From Haemonchus contortus (taxonomy: Eukaryota > Nematoda > Chromadorea > Rhabditida > Trichostrongylidae), in the NCBI GenBank assembly GCA_000469685.2, contig LS997562.1, forward strand, positions 10,611,514-10,675,513: a stretch of 64,000 bases of DNA, read 5' to 3'. The position numbers and the translations under genes are program-made. Shown here in pieces: positions 24,850 through 35,900 of the stretch. Numbering within the stretch: the stretch's first letter is position 1; every line of letters starts with the position of its first letter. A model generated the notes under the pieces. That model was not told the DNA's origin, did not search any database, and saw only the letters and a list, made by a program, of their open reading frames with translations.

Positions 24850-25135
24850 CCACGAGGTGGTGCAGTGCGCGGTACTGCACTATCACGTGCATGGTCCTTG
24901 GGTCGATCTTTGGATTCATATTCGTACTAGCTAATTGAGTTTTCTATTTCTACGGCTAATTAATTGGTACCAGATTGGTTGAATAGGATATAAGCACCAA
25001 CATCACTGTTCATCAGCTCACCACCGCCCATCAGTATAGAGTTTGGCCACACGCGACCTAAACTCCATTACGATTCTGAATGGAATTCGAATACGAGGCG
25101 CATCCCACGAGTATGATGAGTAGAGCGAGGAGGCT
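24850..25135 (+). repeat. SINE-like repeat, plus copy, degraded
   Basis: 'cacgaggtggtgcagtgc' head, 'gcactatcacgtgcatggtc', degraded B-box 'gggtcgatctt', then 'accagattggttgaatagga', 'ccattacgattctgaatgga' and 'gaggcgcatccca' tail. Confidence 0.65.
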
Positions 25136-25904
25136 TCATACTTTCATTCATGTTCAACTATTAGCGATGCTTTGATTTCCTTTGCCAATTTAAAGGTGTA
25201 ATGTATAATAATGAAAGTTAACCGTGGGGAAGGCTTGATTTCTGAGATATCCCCGATTATTTTGCAGCTAATTTTCCACATGGTTATCATTACATAAAGC
25301 AATTATTTTTTTTCAAAAATAGATCCCTTCGCACTAATGGCAGCTGGAATAGAGCACTCCTCGTCCCTTTCCTCGCTTTTCTCTCGGCCATGAGCCCGTG
25401 CTAAGGGTAGAAAAAACCACGAGTCAAGCTTGTAATCAATCATGTTACATAATTTGCTCTTTCCTTGCCCCAGTCATTGCTTTTTGTTTACAACATATGC
25501 AGCATTTGGATTCGTTGTTTGTGTTCTTGTTTATTGTTTATTCTTGGGTTCTGTCAGTGTTGACTACTCTGCTTCATTTGTTAACGGATGCATGTCCTGC
25601 AGATCGAATTTCGTCGTTGCCAACTAAGCCTATCAATTACAGCTAATTGGATTCGCACTTGGGGGATTAAAGTAATGAATTGTATAGCTCTCAGGAGGTA
25701 GATACCTAGATAGGCGTTTGTAGAATGCAGAACTTTTAGGAGAAGTCTATTATGGGGAGCTCGATCACTGCCGGGTTCTTTTTTGCTCAGTCGTGAGTGA
25801 GTGTAGAAGCTCGAAAGGCCTCTTGGGATCAGCACAGAGAGGTCTTTGGAGCTTGTCTCTACTGATGTCTGCCACTTCGTTTACCTACAAATGTTTCTTT
25901 CGTA

Positions 25905-26215
25905 GCGCGGTGCTTTAGTGGCAAGTGGCGCACTATCACACAAGCGTGGTCACGGGTTCGAATCCCGGTCGATATCCGCCAAGCTCAACCAAGCCTTCCA
26001 TCCCTCCGGGATCGGTGAATTGGTACCAGACTCGTCTGGGAGAATAAAAACACTGACTTGTACATCGGCTGGCCACCACAAGTCATTGTATAGGCCACAT
26101 ACGCACTCATTACACCACTTCGATTCTTAATAGAAGTGGAATGCGGGGCGCATCGTCAGACCGGAATGATTAACACTCGAGGACTTTATCCCTTATCCTT
26201 TTATCTATTTCTACC
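25905..26215 (+). repeat. SINE-like repeat, best plus copy (family reference)
   Basis: Head 'ggtgctttagtggcaagtgg' (A-box), 'cacgggttcgaatcccgg' (near-consensus pol III B-box GGTTCGAATCC) about 35 nt on, 'aaccaagccttccatccc', 'ccagactcgtctgggag' (short palindrome), 'cattgtataggccacatac', 'gaatgcggggcgcatc' and a tail ending 'atccttttat'. tRNA-like head plus an unrelated body is the plan of a tRNA-derived SINE. About 310 bp. Confidence 0.8.
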
Positions 26216-27074
26216 GCTGAGTTGAGCCCACCTCAGAGAAACATGTTTTAAGCTTCAACACTGTTTCTTTTTCATTTGTTACACCGCTTTTCCGTCATCT
26301 CTGTAATTTACTGCCTTTGTAATAAGCAGTGAAGAAATAAAAATGAAACCTTCCCTAAAAATAACCTCAGGCTTTTCAGGCCTCTTTTCTCAATATAGGA
26401 TTTAATCATGGTCCAGTACTTTGAGCTCATTAGGAAGTCGTATTTATTCAAAACATGTTGACAGGAACTACTTCTACCTCAATGGGATGTAATGAGATGA
26501 TTAACAAGTTATCCATTCAGTTGGCTTTGAGAGAAGACCTTGTTATTCCATCTGGGAGCATCCCATCTGACTCGTTCAAATGAACTCTCACCCACTCAAG
26601 TGCTTTGTACAACAAGGGGTGTTGAGATGTGGTTCGAGCTCTACAGAGGACAATTGTCTCGCCCATAAGTTAGCGGTTAGCATTGTTCGGATGACATTCG
26701 GTCGCAAACTGTCACAAAAAACCAGGGAGTTTACAAAGCGGAAGCACTTTGTACCACTCTGAAAAGGGGTTGTGATAGTGTAATGAAGACAAGCGGCGCA
26801 CAAACGACCCCGTTAGCACGACCTCTGTCAAAATTTTTCCTCGAAAATGTGTCCCCCTCTACCCACTACACCCCATTAACACTAGGGAAAGGAGGAGAGA
26901 GGATGTACACCACGATGCCCCATTCCACTAAAGTAAGCCAAGACTCCTAGTCGGTATATTATGTTGCTGCGGTACGGTTGCGAGCATTATGGTCGTATCT
27001 CTGAGCGAAGGGGTAAGTTGGTCAGTCCAACCTCAAACCATCTCCAAATCCTACCAGTTCCCTTGACAGACTAT

Positions 27075-27245
27075 CAGCTAAAAGTCCCAGAGATCGAATC
27101 TCAGATCAGTTACCACTCAGACCAATAGTCTTCCATCCCATCAGGGTAGGGTAGTTGCTGTAAGACTCGTCTGAAAGGGTGGAACCCCTACGAGTGCATT
27201 GTACCACAATCATATAGATCAACTACCCTCCGATTAAGAATGAAT
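27075..27245 (+). repeat. SINE-like remnant, plus copy
   Basis: 'agagatcgaatctcagatca' (B-box-like), 'agtcttccatcccatcaggg' and 'gtaagactcgtctgaaaggg' follow the family order. The head and the 'gcggggcgcatc' tail are missing or changed. Confidence 0.4.
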
Positions 27246-27782
27246 GTCGAAATCAGGGCACCGGGCATGGCTCAACCTTCCCGACGATTTCACTCTTCAT
27301 CTTTTGATTACACGACCCTCACCCACATTCCTTCTTTTGGAATAATCTCCTCTTCGGAGGGAGGTTCACGCGAGACCAACCGATCTTCGCACACAGCTCA
27401 CAGCAGCAAAGTTCAAGAGTTGGACCTGACCTTTCCCACCCAATTTTGTTCAGGACCGAAGAAATGCCCCATCAGTTTGTCCTTGAATAGGCCATGCAAT
27501 CTAGATGGAATCAGCAGTGCTAATCTTTTCGATAATAACCTCCGTTCCATTCTGACTTGAGGGTTTCACCCATCTTGATTGGTCTGGTTACAATTATCGG
27601 ATTAAGAGACTGCAAGTCGTGGTTGTGCTGAGCGGGATTCGATCCCTGAACTATCGATGCTGTAATACCTCCCATTGCACATTTCTTCACCTTCACTACA
27701 TTTACCCACACAATGAGTAAGATTACAATGAAACATGCACATTATCCATCTCTCCCCAGTGATCGTTCAAGTTTTGCGAGCA

Positions 27783-27864
27783 TGTATGTGTGTGTGTATA
27801 TGCATGTAGGTGTATGTGTATGTGTGCATGTATGCGTGTATGTGTGTATGTGTGTATGTGTATG
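27783..27864. repeat. TG-rich microsatellite
   Basis: Imperfect run of TGTG and TATG units ('tgtatgtgtgtgtgtatatg' and on). It opens long cysteine/valine/methionine frames that are not genes. Confidence 0.9.
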
Positions 27865-28489
27865 GCCCTGTGTGCTTACGATGTGATGTCAATTCAATGT
27901 TTGCCAGTTTTTATCACTGTTTACTCTCAACGATGCATCATGTCCTTATCAGCGGCACGTCCACACAAACCCTTCCTATGTGTATATCAGACCGCAACGC
28001 AAGCCCCGTCACCCTTGTTCACTTCTAAATCTTTGCTGTTTGTTGGCTTTACGGCTCAAACCTATCGCCTAATTACCTGGGCATCGTGACTACGCAACAG
28101 TCACTACGATTTCCGTAATTGCAATATTCGAGGCAATTCCTTTATTATTATTTATTATTTAATTACTCATAAATCCACCAACGTGATCGGTATGATCAAC
28201 CAATTATTAACAGCTCTTCACTTTCTCCTTGATCCTGTGTAAGATCTTCAGATACAAGGCTCAAGGCTTACACCCTCCATTTTGCCCCTAGTGTCTTACC
28301 CAGCCACTGCTATCCACTCAGATGAGTCAGCTAACCAACAACCCGGGAGGTTGAAAGTTTTTCTGTCTCCGATCTTCGCTCTACTTTGCTTCATTTTTTG
28401 TTGTCACTTGTTTGTCGAGAGATCTAATATGTACTCTACTAGTAATAAATGGTGTAATATATATAATATAAATTTATCGAGGTAAAAAG

Positions 28490-28748
28490 TTTGAAGTCTC
28501 CGGCATTGTACATCCCCATTTTGAGTTTGCACCCTGCATTCGACTTCCACACAGAATCGTAGGGGCGTTCTGATTATAAGGCGATGTGCAGTTAGTGAAT
28601 CTATCTCCTAGATAAGCCTCATTCCAACTAACCGACCTTGGATGGAGGAAAGGCCTGGTTTATCCGGGCACACATCGGCTCAGTATTCGATCTCGGACCA
28701 TTGTGTGGGATAGCGCGCCACTTGCCACTACACCACGTCGGCCCTATT
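28490..28748 (-). repeat. SINE-like repeat, minus copy
   Basis: 'cattcgacttccacacagaa', 'aaccgaccttggatgg', 'ggaaaggcctggtttatccg', 'tattcgatctcggaccattg' (B-box complement) and 'gcgccacttgccactacacc' (A-box complement), in inverted order; full length but divergent. Confidence 0.7.
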
Positions 28749-29939
28749 ATAACGACTCTAATCTGTAATCATGTAGTATAGTAGGTAGGCAAATGAAAAA
28801 TTTGGTAATTCAGTAATGGTAATTCAAGAATTATAAAGATATGCCTATTTATAGTATTTGTCTATCAGTATTTTTCCTTTCCCTCCCTTTCTTTTTTTCA
28901 AATTCTTTGGTGTACATGTGTATCTGTAATTACAAAAATGTCATTTCGATTGATAGTTAGATTTCTATAATGAGTTCCGTTCGAAGCAGAAATTTTCTTC
29001 CGCAACGAAGACGAATTCGCAGGTTTGAAGAACTCTTCTGTGAATTAATCAATTTACTTGGCAAATATAATCGATATTAAAAAGATGGTGGTCTGTCAGA
29101 AGTCGTTACTATGACTACAAAAACGATGGCTGAACTTTGTTATCTTTGTCGAGTTGTGTCGTCGTTAAGAGATTGAATTGATGTTTAATTGAAATTCCTT
29201 TCTTATCACGTAAACCTTCGCTTGTACCAGAACGTCTACCAGGGCATAACTGCCATCGTCAGTTTCAGTCCAATCAATTCATCTGCTCATAACTGAGAGT
29301 GTTATGAGTGATGAGTGATCCACGAAATTTTGAAGGCTTCTTCGGACCTTCTATTTTGATCCTTGACTTCATTATTATTTTTGTTTACGTCGGAAAGAGT
29401 GCTTTTAGTGATGTCTCATTGTCATAATCACTGGTTAAACAACATGGTGAAGGTTTCTCTTTCTGTGGTCATGCTTACTTTGGAAGTTACTTTGTCCGCG
29501 TGGTCCAAGTGAATGTCATGGTGCATTAAACATTATATTTTAATAATCTGAAGTAGCAGATCATTAAAATAGCCTAAATCTGCGAATTTCGGATGATCCT
29601 TTATTGTGGAGAATAGCAGGCAGGATACGATACCGCCTTCCAAACTCCTTATACGCCGAGATGATCAAGAGCGCTAGTACCACGCATTCAACTAGCATTT
29701 TAGGAGGGGATAGAGTTCTGTGCTGGATTTTCTCCAACCTTCCTGTTCCTGTCCATGTCTTCCTTCATTTCAGAGTTGTTTGACTGTTAGGTGCTTTTTC
29801 AGAGGGTCTAACCTGGCTAAACATCTGTAGGAAGACACACTGGAAGGACTAATACGGGAGCTTGACGGGTGGCGCTTTCCAAGCACCAAGTCCACGAATT
29901 CTTGTAGCAAGATTTACCAATATGCTTGTAATTTTATCA

Positions 29940-30362
29940 TCATATTGGCGACACCTTTATTGGAGATGATTTATTGATGTTATTAGAATCAGGCATTTCA
30001 GGCCCGCCAGCACCAGGTACCGGTGGCAGTTTGCAGTTTAACGTATAACCTAAGTGTGGTTTGTAACTATTGGTAACCCCTGAAAGGTACTGATATGAGC
30101 AAAAGGGATGAACCGGAACATTTTTTCGTATTCCATTGCAGATTAGATGGTCCATTTGTAAACGATTCCCGTTTTTGGCGTCAAACAGCAAAAAACTGGA
30201 ACCGTCACCGTTTCTCAACGAGACGACCAGTTCCCATAAAATGATTTGGGAATTTTTGATCGATGTATGATTAATAGATACAATCGATCGTGGGAAACCG
30301 TGACATTTCTTAAGATTCTTCACTTTAAAAAGCAGAAGAGTGCAGAAACGTACAAAGTCCAT
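29940..30362 (-). other. Unassigned 140-codon open frame
   Basis: The longest open frame in the 18.6-32.9 kb gap, minus strand, 140 aa, ending in a proline/serine-rich stretch (KLPPVPGAGG ... NINKSSPIKVSPI). The middle is of ordinary composition. I see no signal peptide, domain or convincing splice partners. It could be a relic of a transposon gene, a real exon, or chance. Confidence 0.2.
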
Positions 30363-30499
30363 GTATTACTAAATGCTAAACCGTAAAACATTCCATATAT
30401 ACCGCCTCTTTCGCCGTTAAACCATTTTTTTGAACATGCTTCTTCTTTTCTGGTGAAGCATACTACTCCTCCTTGGGTATCACCTTACCGTCCCCTGGT

Positions 30500-30705
30500 G
30501 GATCAGCGCTTAGTGATCGGAGTGATCAGCCCGATATACAAGTCACATTTCATCTTCCTGAACGAGTTTGGGTCCAATTGCGATTGACTATGAAGGGATG
30601 GAAACCCCGGCTGGTATGGTTATGTATTAAGCCGTGATTCGATCACTGGACGCTGCCTGTGTGATGGTGCGCCACCTGCCACTACTCCATTTCCGCTCAG
30701 TGAGC
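30500..30705 (-). repeat. SINE-like repeat, minus copy, degraded
   Basis: 'gatcagcccgatatacaagt', 'gaagggatggaaaccccggc', 'gtgattcgatcactggac' (B-box complement) and 'gcgccacctgccactactcc' at the head end. The tail end is lost. Confidence 0.65.
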
Positions 30706-31959
30706 AGTGAAAGGGTAAAGCAAAGGAAAATTGTAAGTTTGATGGATTGAGTGATAGGGGATAGGGGTACTATGAATTATTGAAAGGCTGCACAGTTTCT
30801 AGAGACTTCTTAGTAATCCTCATCCACATCATTGAATCCCATCCTTAGCAATTTAAGGAACAAGATGCATACGTGGCGTATTCCGTTTTTAGCTAACACC
30901 GATGTGGTTGGCCAGCTTGGCAAGCTTCGCGCCAACGTGATTGAATCCAATTTTATCAATCATTTTCCTCATAAAACCATCTCAGAAATATAAAACTTTG
31001 TAATAAATAATTTATTCTCAATAATTTGATGCTGGTTTTTTTATTCGACGTGGAGAGGCGTCAAATGATCCGAATATTGCATACGTTATGGTATTCGATC
31101 GTCCGGCTTCGTATTTTTTCTCACGTTTTTCGATTATTCTTTCAACGCTGTGGAAGCGGACAGCTGAAACACTCTGAACCAACCTTTATCGATCGACTAT
31201 CGATTGAAAGCAATCGATACTCGTCGCTAATATCAATCATATACTGACTTTCCAAGCGGAACACATACATCCATACTACCTTTTCACATAAGGTAATGTG
31301 GCGTGCAATGATGTTTGTGATATGACTAGACGTTTGCCGACCCTTCTGAGCCGCCTATGTGGTTTGGCAACACTTCTTTTTCCTTGCCAGCATTTTTTTT
31401 ACTTTATTTATTTTATTATTAAAAATATTCGACAGACTTCACCCTCTTTCAGTGAAAATCTTACTGCCACAGAACCTTGAGCTATTAAGATTCCAGAAAA
31501 AGTTTCTTCAGTCATGAAAGGACGACGGATTAGGACTCCTTGAAGGGACCATTTCTTCATTCGTCTTTTTTTTTCTTTCTCTGTATTTTTTCCTTTCTAT
31601 TTTTTTTATTTATCATAATTTCACTCTGTCAATATAATATTGTTTATCTCTATACAATTTTTAGATACTCATAATATTTATTCACTTAATTTACTTAGCT
31701 TATTGTTTGTTTAGTTATTTAATTATTTTTAAACGCGAATTTTCATAAAACTCGTTTTCATACGCTGCAAAAGTGCCACTTTGTGGAACGTGATCGGCTT
31801 TAATCGGCTTAGTAGAGATTGGCATTTTGCCAAGTACAGAAAGTGAAACTCGTTTTGAATTGATATGGACATGGGGTTCATACTACGTCCACGTCAATGG
31901 TTGGAAAATATTGACGGGCACGGCTAGCTACAAATTTCTGCGAATCTCTTCATCACTTC

Positions 31960-32065
31960 TCCTCTTCTTTTCCTTTTTTCTTTCTTTTTTTCTTTTTTCT
32001 TCCCTTTTTCTTCATCTGTTGCTCTATCATCTCACGAAATTTGTACATTTCTTTTTTGTTTATTT
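31960..32065. repeat. Polypyrimidine low-complexity tract
   Basis: Mostly T with some C ('tccttttttctttctttttt' and similar). It continues the T-rich character of 31390-31640. No gene. Confidence 0.8.
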
Positions 32066-32970
32066 ATATACTAATAATCAGGAAAAAAAGCAAAAAAAAC
32101 AAGAGTTTGCTGGATTCGGGATCGAATTACACCCAGGTTTTTGGCTAGCAGCAAGAAGAACATAGCTCTTGACCGGTGTTTTGCAAGCTTCACCTGTGTT
32201 CCCATTCATTTTTCATTTTCGAATCATTTGTAGATTAGTCGGCCCTTCTGCCTCCATCCTTCACTTTCCCTAGGTACCACCACGCTACCGCATAAATCAG
32301 TATGGAAGTAGTTCAAGAGGAAGGGCGGAGCCGAGGGGTGCGCTACCAGAGGAATGATAAAAGTATCAAATCCTGGACCGATACCGAGTTCCGAATCTTC
32401 CGAACTGATATAAACTGGCTGAACGTCTCGATATTCTCTACATATATGTGCAATACCTTTTCAAATGATCATGCGATTCCGAATGGGAGTTGGAAGTGAA
32501 GAAGCATTTCAAGCTGGGTTGTCCGCCTTTTTTTGAGCTTCGTCTATTCTGATTGCATTACTAACAAGTGTTCTGGACATTTAAATTCTTTTTGTGCACA
32601 AAAGTAGAGTTTACTGAGATAGAGTAATGCCAGGATTTTACCCGGCATTGTTACTCGATGCATAGCCGAGTTCAAAGCGGAATCTGACCAAAGGAACTCA
32701 GCTCCTCTACTTCTCAGATAGAAGCTATCACCGGTCATTCCCAAACTTATGAAATGCTGACTTGTCCAACAACTAGTAACGTTTTTTACTAAACATATAA
32801 ACCACGTAAGCCACCAAGCAAGAATTTTGAATGGAGTTCGGAAGCATGGCCTACCCAAAAGCACGGTAGCTCTCACTTAGTGCTTTACCCTGTTTCCCTT
32901 TCGTGCATAGTACCATGTACGCTACTATATCGCTCAATAAACTTTTGATATCAAGAATCCGAGTTCCGCA

Positions 32971-32976
32971 TTTCAG
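32971..32976 (+). promoter_or_regulatory. Likely spliced-leader acceptor of the CASPR-like gene
   Basis: TTTCAG ends at 32976, one base before the ATG (32978) that begins a clear signal peptide. It fixes the start against upstream in-frame ATGs. Confidence 0.65.
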
Positions 32977-32977
32977 G

Positions 32978-35900
32978 ATGTGGGCGGCATCTTTGGTCGC
33001 GATGGCGGCCTTTCTGATTAGCGGCCATGTATCGGCTGAGGATGACTTTATGGCAAAACGGGTTTTTCTCAAAACACCTGCCTCATTTGTAAATCTGACC
33101 TCAGAAGCTTGGAAAGTTCATGGTGAGTTCAGATGATGAGTTGAGGACTCATGAAGTAGAGGATTTGTTATAGTAACCGATTTCCATCTTCATCGCATTA
33201 CATCCTACCGCCTAGTCTGGGAATTTCAAGATTTTTTGAAATCCCAAATTCATTTTTTGCCATAGAATCCACGGCTGCTTCGAAATAAGGCGCTTTTACA
33301 ACGCTGTTCCAGATCGAAATGTCGAGATCACGCTCGCCATTCGATTTCAGCCGAACACGAAAGTTGGACAGGTGTTCAGCTTACGTGCCATTGACCAACA
33401 CGGAAAAAAGACTGTGAAAGTAAGGTTCATGTGCTCAAAGTTCATTCTTTCATTTTCTCATTATAAAACGACGATAAAATCGAAAGATCGCTCTAGATTC
33501 CTGAGCATTAGGCCATATCCATACTAACATAGGCCACGAGGTTAAACTGGGCATTCAGGGCTACATGCGGGGTCGCGCGTGGAGATCAGGTTACCACGCT
33601 TTTCTTGGTCAGCCGTATCGGGACCATTTTTCTTCCCAAGCTTACAAGACTATGGAGAGATTGTGTTTAAGAGAAGTTCGGTGCACACCCCGACGTGCAG
33701 CTGTACCCCTTTTACCCAACACCCCTCCTCTCCCCCAATACTTCTCTTACCTCGGGTTGATGAGCTCATCATTTTAATGGAAACATCCCCATAGTGTATG
33801 AAGGAAGAAGATTTTCTTCAGGAACCTTTGATCTTCAACTGCCTATTATTAGGTTGTTCGGAAAGGAATGCGCGTTTGAGTTCAAAAAATTTTTTATTAT
33901 AAAAACAAAACTACACAAGATCAATTCAAAAGATACTTACCATTACTATCAATGACTTCTTGTCTACGTTTACGCAGAAAATGGATTCTTCTTCTGAAGA
34001 ATTCAGCCGGCTGGAACTCAAAGTAGTTGGACACCCTGAGTTGGACTTTTTCGCGGTTTTTGAATTTTCTCTCGGTCGAGGAGTGCTGCATTGACCGGAA
34101 CAGGTGGTCATCGGATGGAGTCAGGTCGGGGCTATAAGGCGGATGAGGCAGGAATTCCCAATCCCTATTCCTCAATTTTTTTCCTAGATGGTTTTCGCAA
34201 CATGTTAGCGGGCGTTGTCGAGGAGGAATTTTGTCGACGTCGTTTTGACACCTTGACGACGCAGTGCTTGATCCACGCGGTTCAATTTATCTTTGCAAAT
34301 GTCCGCCGTAACCGTTCGACCCGAATTCAGGACTTCAAACTACACTCAACCTTTGCTGTTCCACCAAACACAGAGCATCACCTTTCTGCCGTGTGTATCC
34401 GGTTTCGTAGCGGGTTTTGGAGTGTCATCGGCGTCTAACCACTGTCCTTTTCGTGTTGTGTTGTCGAAGCAGATCCATTTCCCGTCTGATGTCATAATAG
34501 AGTTGAAAAAACCGCTGTTCTTGGAGCGATGGAGAAAAATTTCGGCCACCGCCACTTGTGTTGCCTGGTTTGGGTCGCCCAGCTGGTGCGGTACCCATTT
34601 TCCTCACCTGTTCTTCTTGCCAATTGCCAGCAAATGCTCATGGATGATAGAGTTTGAGCAGCCAACATGTGTTGCCAGTTCTTGGGTGGTTTGGTGTGGA
34701 TCCAGTTTGATGACGGTCTTCAACACTTGGCTATCGACGAACTGAGGCCGACTTCCATGTTCTTCGTCCTCCAAGCTTTCATTACCGTTTTGGAAACGCC
34801 GACACCATCGTCGACACTGGCTTTCTGACAGGGCTTTTTCGCCGTATACTTCAGATGTGGCACGATGAGAATCAGCAGCCGATTTTCCTTGCTTGAAGTT
34901 GTACCACATGCAAGCCCGCAAAAGGCATTTTTGGTCAAGCAACTTTTAAACTTTCTTTTCTTAAAAAAAAACAAAGTAGACATAGCCAAAAATATATCAA
35001 AAGATGCGCAATGAAAATCTCTATCTAATATACAAAATCGTTCTGAAAAATCTTTTATAGTAGGGGAGAAATGAATGGACAAAGTTAGCGCGCATTCCTT
35101 TCCGAACAACCTAATATTATTACATTTATTATCCATTGGTTGAGTTTCAGCTCGTCGGCAGTCTTCACAGTGGCTATCTCCAAATTGATCTATTCAACAC
35201 AACTGGTGACAGTATACTCAACAAACCATTCACTACTCATTTTCTTGGTACGTTGAAAACGAGTCTTGCTCAAAGACCAGATCTGACTGAATACTGTCCT
35301 TCGTCCCATTTGTGAACATGGTTCGTCCCCACAAAAGGGCGTAAAAATTGTAGCCTCTGGGCAATCGAACTGGCGCAAGACTGACGCTTTCCGTAGGTTA
35401 AACCCTAGAAATGCCAAAAAAGAACAACTTCCTGCGATCTGCGTTTTTATAAGTCCTGCTACTCCAAATAGGAAAGGAGGGCCTGCGTACTCGATTTCCA
35501 TAGAAAAAATCCTTCACTACCGGCCTACCACTAGGTCGTGTTAGTGTCCATGAGCGATGGGTCCATTTGCACTCGTATGCTTGACAGTAGATTTTAAAAC
35601 CTGATCCACATTCACTCAGACGGTTGCAGGAAAATCAACCTACTATTTACTATGAAAGGTTTTAGACCAAAACGTTGAGCACAGCTTAGCCATACGAATC
35701 AACACTGGAGCCAAGACGTTATCCTACCGATTGGAATCAACCCCAGATCATGTATGTGAAATCACAGAGGACATTAATCTACAGGACGCTGAGGTGGTGC
35801 CCACACTTGGAGGAGGAGGTATGAGCACAAAGTCTCACTCAAGGATGGGCCAATAGGTCTGTGATGGTAGATTTTTTCAGGAAACTCGATGATTGGCTGT

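Larger units (their letters stand above)
18597..32970. other. 14-kb repeat-rich intergenic region
   Basis: No supported gene on either strand. It holds SINE-like copies at 20145-20420, 20905-21215, 22700-22875, 24850-25135, 25905-26215, 27075-27245, 28490-28748 and 30500-30705, an R2 element at 21522-22097, an R3 repeat at 22423-22674, a TG microsatellite and T-rich tracts. Sequence at 18837-18905 resembles one end of the MITE at 54882-55158. The longest unexplained frame is 29940-30362 (minus). Confidence 0.5.

Noticed and set aside
25905..25985. A functional tRNA gene
   Set aside because: A- and B-boxes are present, but no cloverleaf with anticodon arm forms and the unit continues into the repeat body; it is a SINE head.
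27790..28089. Cysteine/methionine/valine-rich frame
   Set aside because: Generated by the TG/TATG microsatellite.
32544..32876. 110-codon minus-strand frame just upstream of the receptor gene
   Set aside because: No domain, no splice context, and it overlaps other open frames of equal length; it could be a transposon relic but cannot be supported.
34091..34745. Plus-strand frames of 115 and 150 codons
   Set aside because: They lie antisense to the mariner transposase pieces and have no family features.
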